A DNA stretch of 64,000 nt from Mesorhizobium loti. Its GTDB lineage: Bacteria; Pseudomonadota; Alphaproteobacteria; Rhizobiales; Rhizobiaceae. This document shows, one piece after another, positions 16,777 through 24,305 of this stretch. Every line of letters begins with the position of its first letter. Position 1 is the first letter of the stretch. The DNA is taken from contig NZ_QGGH01000002.1 of the NCBI RefSeq assembly GCF_003148495.1, positions 372,001 to 436,000 on the forward strand, in the 5' to 3' direction. The notes beneath the pieces were generated by a model, which was not told where the DNA came from, did no database searches, and was given only the letters and a program-made list of their open reading frames with translations. The position numbers and the translations under genes are program-made.

Positions 16777-18441
16777 TCAGGCCTTCGATGCCTTGTCGAG
16801 GAACAGCTGCGACATCGCGGTCGGCTGCACGCCGGCCACGCCTTTCGCCGTCGCCGTCAGATAGTCGTAGAAGTAGCCAAAGATGACCGGCGTTTCCTCG
16901 AGCAGCAGCTTCTGGATCTTGCCTGCTGTCGCCTTTTGCGCCTCGAGGTCGAGTGCGGCGATATAGCTGGTCGCCAGCGCGTCATAGTCCTTGTTCTTGA
17001 AGTGCGCCGCGTTCCAGGTGCCTTCACTCTTCAGCGGTGCCGCTAGGTAGACGTTGGGCACGCCGCGGTGGCCGTAGTCGGTGATGCCCATCACCGAATC
17101 CAGCCAGTTCGATTTGCCGAACACCGCGTCTCCGTAATAGCCGCCCTGGTCGAGGATGTTGAGGTCGAGCTCGACGCCGATCTCCTTGACCCAGTTCTGG
17201 ATGAGCTGGGCGTATTCAGGGATTTCCAGATAGCGTTCGGTGGTCAGCGTTATCTTGAAGCCCTGGCCAAGGCCGGCTGCTTCCATGAGCTGCTTGGCTT
17301 GCGCGATATCCTGCTTGCGTTGCGGCACGCTCGTATCGGTCGAAGGGTAGACGGCGGCGAACGGGCTGTCATTGCCCAGTGCGGAACGTCCCTTCATCAG
17401 GCCGGCGGCCAGCTTGTCGCGATCGAGGCACAGCGCAATGGCACGACGCACGCGCGCATCCTTCAACGGGCCCTCGTCGCAGCGCATGTGCAGCTGCTGA
17501 TGGGCCGACGACTTCAGGCTGATGATGTCGATGTTCGGATCGTTGAGCAGTGCGACGCCGGCCAGCACCGGCAGCTGGTTGATGATGTCGACCTGTCCAC
17601 CCTGCAGCGCCAGGATCTGCGGCTGCGTGTCGGTGAAGAAGGTGAATTCGGTGCGCTCCGGCAGTGCCTTCGGCCCCCAATAGTCTTCGTTGCGGACGAA
17701 GGACGCGCCGACCTTTGCCGTGTACTTCTCGATCTTGAACGGTCCGGTGCCGTCGAAGCTCTTCTCGTAGTCGCCCTTGTAGCTCGCCGGGATGATGACG
17801 GCATTGTAATTGTCGGACGACAGCATGTAGGGGAAGTTGCCGTTCGGGGCGTCGAGGTGGAATTCCACCGTGTAGTCGTCGACCTTCTTTGAGGCGCCCT
17901 TCTGCAGGGTCCCGCTGAACACCGACAGCGCGTTGGACGAGTTTGCCGGGTCGGCAAGGCGGTCGATGCTGGCCACGACGTCGTCGGCCTTCATCTCGCC
18001 GCCGCTGTGGAATTTTACGCCCTTGCGCAGCTTGAAAGTCCACACCGTGCCGGTGTCGTTCGGCTTCCAGCTTTCGGCAAGTGCCGGTTGCAGCACGAGG
18101 TCGGGGCCGTCGACGCAGAGGAATTCGGCAACCTGCTGCATCACCAGCAGACCGCCGGCGTCCGCAATGGTGACCGGGTCGATCGTCGCCGCAGGCACGC
18201 TGCTGGCAACGCGGATGGTGGCGCCAGGCGTGCCCTGGGCGCGCGCCAGCGATGGCATGCCGCCGAGGCCGGCTGCCATGCCGATACGGCCGAGCAGCGG
18301 CAGCGACAGGCCAAGCAGGCTGCCGTGGCGGACGAAGTCGCGGCGGCTGACCCTGCCGTCGACGAGGCCGTCGATCAGGTGATTTTCAAGCGGCGAGCGA
18401 TTGCGCCGGATCAGGTCGAGAATGCTGTAATTCTTGCTCAT
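16777..18441 (-). CDS. Family-5 ABC transporter substrate-binding protein (Tat-exported), copy 2
   Basis: A 554-residue SBP_bac_5 protein with a twin-arginine leader (SRRDFVRHGSLLGLSLPLLG at about residues 32-51). Large stretches match copy 1 (10073-11728), for example the TFKLRKGVKFH, SYKGDYEK and HMRCD regions, so the two arose by duplication of an ancestral binding-protein gene. This copy is the promoter-proximal gene of the importer (SBP, DppB, DppC, double ATPase). Two paralogous receptors for one membrane complex suggest two ligands or two affinities. The substrate may be a product or precursor of the enolase-superfamily enzymes encoded just upstream. Confidence 0.83.
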   Translation of the reverse strand: MSKNYSILDLIRRNRSPLENHLIDGLVDGRVSRRDFVRHGSLLGLSLPLLGRIGMAAGLGGMPSLARAQGTPGATIRVASSVPAATIDPVTIADAGGLLVMQQVAEFLCVDGPDLVLQPALAESWKPNDTGTVWTFKLRKGVKFHSGGEMKADDVVASIDRLADPANSSNALSVFSGTLQKGASKKVDDYTVEFHLDAPNGNFPYMLSSDNYNAVIIPASYKGDYEKSFDGTGPFKIEKYTAKVGASFVRNEDYWGPKALPERTEFTFFTDTQPQILALQGGQVDIINQLPVLAGVALLNDPNIDIISLKSSAHQQLHMRCDEGPLKDARVRRAIALCLDRDKLAAGLMKGRSALGNDSPFAAVYPSTDTSVPQRKQDIAQAKQLMEAAGLGQGFKITLTTERYLEIPEYAQLIQNWVKEIGVELDLNILDQGGYYGDAVFGKSNWLDSVMGITDYGHRGVPNVYLAAPLKSEGTWNAAHFKNKDYDALATSYIAALDLEAQKATAGKIQKLLLEETPVIFGYFYDYLTATAKGVAGVQPTAMSQLFLDKASKA

Positions 18442-18689
18442 GGGTTTTTACCCTTTCCCCTATTTCTTATGGTTGACGAAATTTCGTGGACTGCTCCGTT
18501 TTTCGGCCGCCAGAGAGGTCTGTCGACCGGAACTTTAGCATGTGGTTTTGTCCGGTCCATCCAGTCGTGGCGTGGACGTGCCGGATTCTTGGCTGCACTT
18601 GCTTCCACCGTCTTGTCCGACCTTCCCGACCGAAGTCGCGGCGGCTGGCTTCTCGTCTCTTGGTCACTGGTCTTGGCCGCTGCCGTCAT

Positions 18690-19874
18690 CTAGTTCAGCG
18701 GCAAACGGCGATAGGTCCCAGGCTTTGCCGGGTCATGATACTTGTTGCACGGTCCTTTCTCGGTAAAGTCTCTGTGACAGGCAGCGAGGTGTTCCCGCGA
18801 CAGGGTGACGCCAAGGCCGGGACCTTCCGGCACGCGCACGACGTTGTTCTTTGGGGAGAATGGTCCTTCCTCGGTGACATCCATCGGCAGCATGCGAAAC
18901 AGCGACTGGTTTGGCTCCCTGATCCAGCCAAGTGCCGCGCACAGATGCAGATAGGCAGCGCTGCCGATGCCGCTGTCGCCGCTGTAGCACCAGAAATCGA
19001 TGCCGGCATGCTCGCAAGCGCCGACGAAGCGCAGCAGGCGGCCAATGCCGCCATGCGTCGTCGGGTTGCCGACGATGGCGTCCGGCACTTTGGTTTCCAT
19101 GGCGCGCGCAATGTCGATGTTATGGGTCGAGAACGGGATCGAGCAATGGCGCCGCAATTCGCGCATCTCCTCGATGGTCGCCACCGGATCCTCCCAATTG
19201 CGCACCCCGAGCTCTTCCAACGGCCGCGCCAGCCGACGCGCGGTGCTGAGCGAATAGGCCTGGTTGGAATCGATGCGGATCATCGCATCGTCGCCAAGTT
19301 TGCGGCGGATCAGTTCGACCATCTTGAGCGAGACTTTCGGATCCTCGGTCGAGAATTTACCTTCGAAGAAGGTCGTTCCATGTGTCTCGTGCAGTTCGAC
19401 GCAATAATCGGCGACCTCTTCCGGCGTCGTCTCCCCCTTCACCTCTGGCCCATCGCCGCGCAGCGAGAAATAGTCGGTGAACGGGATGTCCTTGCGCACG
19501 GCGCCGCCAAGCAGCTGGTAGAGTGGCTGGTTCCACGCCTTGCCGCGCAGATCCCATAACGCCATCTCGATGGCGCCGAAAGCCATGATGCGGGTACGGT
19601 CGTTGATCGACTGCACGCCGGTCCAATAGGGCAGGCAGACATGCTCGGCGCCAGCAATGTCGAAGGCATCGCGGCCGATTAGGCGTGGGGCGAGACTGTC
19701 ATTGATGATCGCGGCAGCCGCCGGCGTCGGCGCTTCGCCAAGGCCGATCAAGCCATCCTCGGTCTCGACCTCGACAATGGTCGGCGAAAACCCGTCGAGC
19801 TCGCCGAACACCCAAGCGTAAGGCGCTTCGAGGCGCAGATTGATCGGCGTGGCTTTGATGTTGCGGATTTTCAT
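18690..19874 (-). CDS. Enolase-superfamily enzyme, glucarate-dehydratase-like
   Basis: A 394-residue mandelate racemase/muconate lactonising superfamily member. Metal ligands are visible in IRIDSNQAY (Asp), NWEDPV (Glu) and the later acidic/His positions, with FSTHNID and GNPTTHGGIG resembling the glucarate dehydratase branch. The usual KxK pair preceding the first metal ligand reads EGK, so the second Lys (the general base in relatives) is kept and the first is replaced. It likely dehydrates a sugar diacid or related hydroxy acid; the substrate is not certain. It starts 1 base after the stop of the next enolase-superfamily gene, so the two are co-translated. Confidence 0.72.
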   Translation of the reverse strand: MKIRNIKATPINLRLEAPYAWVFGELDGFSPTIVEVETEDGLIGLGEAPTPAAAAIINDSLAPRLIGRDAFDIAGAEHVCLPYWTGVQSINDRTRIMAFGAIEMALWDLRGKAWNQPLYQLLGGAVRKDIPFTDYFSLRGDGPEVKGETTPEEVADYCVELHETHGTTFFEGKFSTEDPKVSLKMVELIRRKLGDDAMIRIDSNQAYSLSTARRLARPLEELGVRNWEDPVATIEEMRELRRHCSIPFSTHNIDIARAMETKVPDAIVGNPTTHGGIGRLLRFVGACEHAGIDFWCYSGDSGIGSAAYLHLCAALGWIREPNQSLFRMLPMDVTEEGPFSPKNNVVRVPEGPGLGVTLSREHLAACHRDFTEKGPCNKYHDPAKPGTYRRLPLN

Positions 19875-19875
19875 C

Positions 19876-20982
19876 TCAGCGGCCGATCACGAAGAAAGGC
19901 TTACCCAGCAGGTCAGGAACGACATCGATGCCAAGGCCTGGCCCGTCCGGAATGCCCATGCGGCTGCTGGTCACCGGCGGCATGTTCGACGCCGTGCGCA
20001 CCGTCACCCATTCATGGAAGGCGATGGCGTGCAGCCGGCGCTCTTCCGGCGTCGACAGCGACAGATGGGCCATCGCCGCCGTATCGATCTCGGCGCCGCC
20101 AGTGTCCTCGACGGTGATCATGAAGCCGAGGTCAACGGCGACATCGCGTATCTGCCGGGTCTTCGTCACGCCGCCCAGCCGCGAGATCTTCAGCGTCAGC
20201 CCGTCGGCCGCGCCCAGGCGATGAATTTCCAGCATCTCTTCGAGCGAGGTGACGGATTCGTCGAGCACCATGGGCTTGTCGAGCATGCGGCGCACGGACA
20301 TGTTCTCATCGATCGTCGTGCAGGGCTGCTCGAACGTGTAGTCGATGCTGCGCGTGGCGTCGGCAAACTGGCGCGCCTGATAGGGTGTCCAGCCGGCATT
20401 GGCGTCACAGAAGATGACCGTGCCTTTCGGCACCGAGGCGGCGACCGCGGTGACGCGTTCGATGTCGTCATGGACATTGCCGCCGACCTTGACCTGCAGC
20501 CGGTGAAAGCCGTCGTTGACGATGCGCTTGGCCAGCGCTGCCATGGCGTCGACGCTGCCATGGGTGACGACCTTGTAGAGTTCGGCCGTCTCGCTCTCCC
20601 GACCGCCGAGCAGCGTGACCAGCGGCACGTCGGCAGCGCGCGCCGCGAGATCCCAGCAGGCCATGTCGAGCGCCGACTTGATGTAGGGATGGCCCTTGAA
20701 CACCGTGTCCATCAGCCGGCCGACGCTGGCCAGCCCACGCGGATCGTGGCCGATCAGATGCGGCGCGATCTCGACCACGCCGGCGCGAACGCCGGCGGCG
20801 AAGGCGGGCGAATAAAAATTGCCGAGCGGCGCCATCTCGCCCCAGCCGGTGATGCCGCTGTCTGATGTAATGGACACGATCACCGCGTCGAAAGCGTCGG
20901 CCTCGCGCCCCTTCGACATGCGATAGGGCCCGTCCACGAAGGGCTGTACGACATGGTAGGCCTTGATGGTCTCGATCTGCAC
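19876..20982 (-). CDS. Enolase-superfamily enzyme, cis-3-hydroxyproline dehydratase-like
   Basis: A 368-residue muconate-lactonising-subgroup protein. The catalytic LQVKVGG (KxK) and the opposite LKISRLGG Lys are present, with metal ligands in FCDANAGW, FEQPC and VLDES, and the loop EDTGG. The long N-terminal stretch GWGEMAPLG to ACWDLA resembles cis-3-hydroxy-L-proline dehydratase and hydroxyproline-betaine epimerase relatives. Racemisation or dehydration of an amino-acid-like substrate is expected. It lies between the GntR gene and the glucarate-dehydratase-like gene on one strand. Family call is firm; the exact reaction is inference. Confidence 0.68.
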   Translation of the reverse strand: MQIETIKAYHVVQPFVDGPYRMSKGREADAFDAVIVSITSDSGITGWGEMAPLGNFYSPAFAAGVRAGVVEIAPHLIGHDPRGLASVGRLMDTVFKGHPYIKSALDMACWDLAARAADVPLVTLLGGRESETAELYKVVTHGSVDAMAALAKRIVNDGFHRLQVKVGGNVHDDIERVTAVAASVPKGTVIFCDANAGWTPYQARQFADATRSIDYTFEQPCTTIDENMSVRRMLDKPMVLDESVTSLEEMLEIHRLGAADGLTLKISRLGGVTKTRQIRDVAVDLGFMITVEDTGGAEIDTAAMAHLSLSTPEERRLHAIAFHEWVTVRTASNMPPVTSSRMGIPDGPGLGIDVVPDLLGKPFFVIGR

Positions 20983-21017
20983 GTGTCTTGTCCGCTGTCT
21001 GTGATGTTGGGAACGGG

Positions 21018-21710
21018 TCAGGCGCCCCTCGATGGGCGTTGTTCGAGGCCGCGCGCGTAGGAAAGCAGCTCCTCGAAATCGAGATCGATGTGCTCCCTGG
21101 CATGGCGCTGGGCTGCACGCATGTCCTTGCCCTTCAGCAACCGCACATAGGTTTCGTGAACGTCTTCGGCCGGCACCGGCTCATTGCGGGCATGCTGGTG
21201 GAGCGCAAAATACATCTGCAGCCGGCTGGTCAGCCGTTGCCAGGTTTCCAGCAGCACCGAATTGTCGGCCCATTCGTAGATCAGGCCATGCAGTTGCAGC
21301 GCGGTTTCGATTTGGCGCGTCGTGTCCAACTCACGGGTCGCCTGCTTGACAGTTTCGTGGCGCCGGTCGAGCTCGTCGAAGAAGCGCTGGTCGCGGAGCG
21401 GCCACGCCCGCTCAATGGCCAGCTCGTCCATCACCTTGTTGAACGAATAGGCATCGTCGATGTCCTTGGCTGTGACCTCGATGACGAAGGTGCCGGCATA
21501 GGGAATGCTGGTCAGGATGCCTTCCTGGACCAACTCGCGCATCGCCTCGCGCAGCGGCGCGCGGCTGACTCGCATTTGTTCGGAGATACGGAGCTCGTTG
21601 AGTTTCTGGCCGGGTTCGAGCTGGCCGGTCAGGATCGCGCGCCGCAGCAACGCAACGATCTCGGCGCGGCGCGTGGTGTCCGCGATCGGACTGAAATCCG
21701 CTTTCCCCAT
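21018..21710 (-). CDS. GntR-family (FCD/FadR-type) transcriptional regulator
   Basis: A 230-residue regulator with an N-terminal winged HTH (AEIVALLRRAILTGQLEPGQ then VSRAPLREAMRELVQEG, residues about 12-70) and an all-helical FCD effector domain containing the metal-site His residues (LHGLIYEW, HARNE). The start at 21710 has GGGAG 8 bases upstream; the extension to 21767 has none and overlaps the operator palindrome. It heads the leftward enolase-superfamily/importer gene block and most likely represses it. Confidence 0.85.
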   Translation of the reverse strand: MGKADFSPIADTTRRAEIVALLRRAILTGQLEPGQKLNELRISEQMRVSRAPLREAMRELVQEGILTSIPYAGTFVIEVTAKDIDDAYSFNKVMDELAIERAWPLRDQRFFDELDRRHETVKQATRELDTTRQIETALQLHGLIYEWADNSVLLETWQRLTSRLQMYFALHQHARNEPVPAEDVHETYVRLLKGKDMRAAQRHAREHIDLDFEELLSYARGLEQRPSRGA

Positions 21711-21746
21711 TCGGCTGCTCCCAAGGAAACCGAAAGTAAGACAAGC

Positions 21747-21762
21747 AGATTGTCGACAATCT
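21747..21762. promoter_or_regulatory. GntR operator candidate
   Basis: AGATTGTCGACAATCT is a perfect 16-base palindrome 37 bases upstream of the GntR start. Its core TTGTCGACAA fits the TNGTNNNACNA-type sites bound by FCD-class GntR proteins. Likely an autoregulatory operator covering the promoter of the leftward block. Confidence 0.6.
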
Positions 21763-21818
21763 AACAAGAGGTCATCTTCGGATTCTTTGGGACCGCTGGC
21801 ATGGCTGTCTCTTCAGCC

Positions 21819-22607
21819 TCAGGCTGCGCGGCCGTAGAAGCCGACCCGCTCCTCGGCGCTGAACATCACACCAGGCTTCTCATAGTAGGAAAACACCGCG
21901 ATCATGCGCTCACGCTCGCCTTCGACTGTGGTGACGCGATGCGCGGTGTTCTTGCCGCGAAAGACATTCAGTGTGCCAGGCTTCATGCGCAGGATTTTTG
22001 CATCGGGGTCACGCCCTTCGAGCAATCTGGCGACGCCATCATAGTTCGGATTGTCGTCAGATCGCAGATCAGTGCGGTATTCGAGGTCGCCGCCACGCTC
22101 CGCTGCCTGCAACAACAGCGTCGTCGTGAATTCCGAACGATCGAAATGCCAGTTCAGGGCCTCGCCGGCGCGATAGGCCATGACGTTGGTTCGCGCCAGA
22201 GGATCCTGCATGACATGCAGTTTGGTCTTGCCCATCGTTGCGGCCAGGAAGCGCAGCAATGGCTCATATTCGTAGATAGCGAGCACGACGCTGCCCGGAA
22301 TCTGGTCGGCACAGACGGTATGGCTTATGGTCTCGACCTTGCGCAGCGCCGGGTGATCGGGCCCTAGCTCGGGAATGTCAGGCTTGAAGTAGATGTTGTG
22401 CATGCGCTTGTGCACATGCGATCGCGCGGCCATCACCGGCTCGATTTCGCGCACGGCTTTTTCAGCCACGCCCGGGCGCAAAAACCCTTCCAGATTGAAC
22501 ATGCCGTCGGCTTCGAGCGCGGCGATGGATTGTTCGACAAGGCGCTGCCATTCGGCGCTGCCTTCGCGGTCGAGCGGATAGCGGTCGAGATCGAGGATGT
22601 CTTTCAT
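21819..22607 (-). CDS. 2-oxoglutarate/Fe(II) oxygenase of the HalD/BesD-like family, hydroxylase-type active site
   Basis: A 262-residue cupin-fold oxygenase close in length and layout to the amino-acid halogenases BesD/HalD. The iron site is visible as WHFDRSEF (His-x-Asp) and the distal His in NTAHRVTTV, followed by the 2-oxoglutarate Arg in ERERMIAVFS. Halogenases replace the Asp with Gly; here the Asp is present, so hydroxylation of a free amino acid is expected rather than chlorination. The ATG at 22607 is 9 bases from GGAG; an ATG at 22613 is also possible but only 3 bases from it. It is divergent from a LysR gene that probably controls it. Confidence 0.72.
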   Translation of the reverse strand: MKDILDLDRYPLDREGSAEWQRLVEQSIAALEADGMFNLEGFLRPGVAEKAVREIEPVMAARSHVHKRMHNIYFKPDIPELGPDHPALRKVETISHTVCADQIPGSVVLAIYEYEPLLRFLAATMGKTKLHVMQDPLARTNVMAYRAGEALNWHFDRSEFTTTLLLQAAERGGDLEYRTDLRSDDNPNYDGVARLLEGRDPDAKILRMKPGTLNVFRGKNTAHRVTTVEGERERMIAVFSYYEKPGVMFSAEERVGFYGRAA

Positions 22608-22698
22608 CGTCATGGGCTCCGAGGTTTCGAGCCTATGAGACGGCAAAAAAATCTTTCTCTCAACGCGGAAAATAGTTAGGATTGGGCAAGAAAAACTT

Positions 22699-23634
22699 TT
22701 GGAAGCCCGTGTGGAACGGTTGCCCCCGCTGAATGCGATCAAGGCCTTCGAAGTCGCCGCCCGCGCCGGCAGCTTCACCTTGGCCGCCTCTGAACTCGGC
22801 GTGTCCTCGGCGGCGGTCAGCCAGCAGATACGCAATCTCGAGAGCTGGTTCGGCAAGCAGTTGTTCGTGCGCAGCGGCAACCGCATCGCGCTCACCGACG
22901 CCGGCCACGCCATCTATCCGCAGACGGCGAAGGCTTTGGGCGACATCGCGGCGATCGGCCGGCGCATGCTGGAGGGCGGCTTGCGGACGCGTCTGGTCGT
23001 CAGCGTGCCGTTCTCGCTGGCCGAACTGTGGCTGGCGCCGAGGCTGGCGGTACTTCTCGATGCCTTTCCGCAGATGGCGATCGACGTCCGGGTCGAGGAC
23101 GATCCGGTCGATCTGATGCGCCAGAACATCGATCTGCGCATCAGCTATGGCGATTATCACTATCCCGGATTGAAACTTGTTCGTCTCGTTCACGACGACG
23201 TCCTGCCGGTCTGCGCGCCGGAGTTCTGGCACCGGCACGGCGATGGCGATCCCAGTCTGGCCGATCTGCACGAGAGCCAGTTCATCCACACCAATTGGGG
23301 GCCGAACTATGCCTCGCATCCGACCTGGGCGGATTGGTTCGCGGCCTCCGGCGGCAGCCGCTCACCCGACCCGTCGCACGGGCGGCGGGTCGGCCTGTCC
23401 AGCCTGGCGATTGCCTCGGCAAGGCTGGGGCTGGGCATCGCCCTTGGTCAGCGGGTCATGGCACGCGCCGATCTCGAGGCCGGGCGGCTGATCGCGCTGT
23501 CCTCCGTCTCGGTCCGCCTCGGGCATCCCTACTGCGCGTTCATGCCGCCGGCAAAGGCCGACCGCGCCGATGTCGCCGGCCTGGTGGAACTGCTTACGAA
23601 AACGGCGCCTGAAGGCGCCGCGTCGGATCGGTGA
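22699..23634 (+). CDS. LysR-family regulator (GcvA-like)
   Basis: A 311-residue LTTR with the GcvA-type start PPLNAIKAFEVAARAGSFTLAA and recognition helix SSAAVSQQIRNLE, followed by a periplasmic-binding-like effector domain. The TTG at 22699 is used here; a GTG at 22711 (beginning MERLPPLNA) is equally good. It is divergent from the oxygenase gene with about 90 bases between them. The 3' end contains CGGCGCC-TGAA-GGCGCCG (23603-23620), and a diverged second copy of the last 25 or so codons occurs at 24178-24283. Confidence 0.82.
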   Translation: MEARVERLPPLNAIKAFEVAARAGSFTLAASELGVSSAAVSQQIRNLESWFGKQLFVRSGNRIALTDAGHAIYPQTAKALGDIAAIGRRMLEGGLRTRLVVSVPFSLAELWLAPRLAVLLDAFPQMAIDVRVEDDPVDLMRQNIDLRISYGDYHYPGLKLVRLVHDDVLPVCAPEFWHRHGDGDPSLADLHESQFIHTNWGPNYASHPTWADWFAASGGSRSPDPSHGRRVGLSSLAIASARLGLGIALGQRVMARADLEAGRLIALSSVSVRLGHPYCAFMPPAKADRADVAGLVELLTKTAPEGAASDR

Positions 23635-23679
23635 AAAAATTCCTGCCGGCTTCTGCCACAACGCCTCAACAGCAACCGC

Positions 23680-24048
23680 TTAGTTGTCGAGCTGCGTTGC
23701 CACCTCCTTCACCGCCTCTGCGCCGACATGCATGAAAGTCAGCTCGAAGGGAGAGGGCAAGGCATCGGGCGGAGCCTCGCCTCGTTGAATTGCGTCATTG
23801 ACAACAGCGGCATGCATTCCTTCAATCATGGCAGCCAAACCGCCGGAAGACTTGAACGACGGGCTTGCGTAGTTGTCATATTCATCGAAATGCGAAAATG
23901 CGCTACGCACGTGTATCTCAAAACAGTCTTGAGGCGGAGCCTCGCTTATCCGCGTCAACTCCGTGGCCAGTTTTCGCAAAGCGTCACGTGTCATATAAAC
24001 AGTCAGGCCCGTGCAGTCGATGTACAGCGCCATAGTGTCGACTGACAT
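23680..24048 (-). CDS. Hypothetical protein
   Basis: A 122-residue acidic, soluble protein not recognised. It has no signal peptide or membrane span and contains no obvious catalytic motif. The N-terminus reads MSVDTMALYIDCTG and the ATG has GGAAG 8 bases upstream. Base composition is noticeably less GC-rich than the neighbours. It lies between the LysR gene and a remnant of a second LysR 3' end, on the opposite strand, which suggests that it arrived by transfer and recombination at this spot. Confidence 0.5.
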   Translation of the reverse strand: MSVDTMALYIDCTGLTVYMTRDALRKLATELTRISEAPPQDCFEIHVRSAFSHFDEYDNYASPSFKSSGGLAAMIEGMHAAVVNDAIQRGEAPPDALPSPFELTFMHVGAEAVKEVATQLDN

Positions 24049-24177
24049 GAGGTTATCTTCCGATCAGTTGGTTATTATACCCATGCGGATGTACCGGATG
24101 AACGATCTTGCTGGTTTGTCATTCGGTGCGTGCTCATACACACCAAATGATACACAGCAAATGCCGGGCCTGCCAGA

Positions 24178-24283
24178 GTTCGTGCCGCCGGCCAAGGCCG
24201 ACCGCGCCGATGTTGCCGGTCTGGTGGAGCTGCTCAGTCGAGCGGCGCCCGCGACCTGTGGGAAGGTCGGGGCGCCGCGCTGA
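24178..24283 (+). pseudogene. Remnant of a LysR-gene 3' end
   Basis: The translation FVPPAKADRADVAGLVELL ending at TGA 24283 matches the C-terminus of the LysR protein at 22699-23634 (FMPPAKADRADVAGLVELL). The nucleotide match over the first ~55 bases is about 87 percent, with differences mostly in third codon positions. The copy is therefore a diverged homologue, not a recent exact duplication. No HTH or effector-domain remnant precedes it. Confidence 0.65.
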
Positions 24284-24305
24284 AGCCGGGTCCTGACGGG
24301 GGTGT

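Noticed and set aside
23603..23620. Hairpin CGGCGCC-TGAA-GGCGCCG as a terminator of the LysR gene
   Set aside because: It is inside the coding end, before the stop codon, and the following A-run does not give a U-run on the plus strand.
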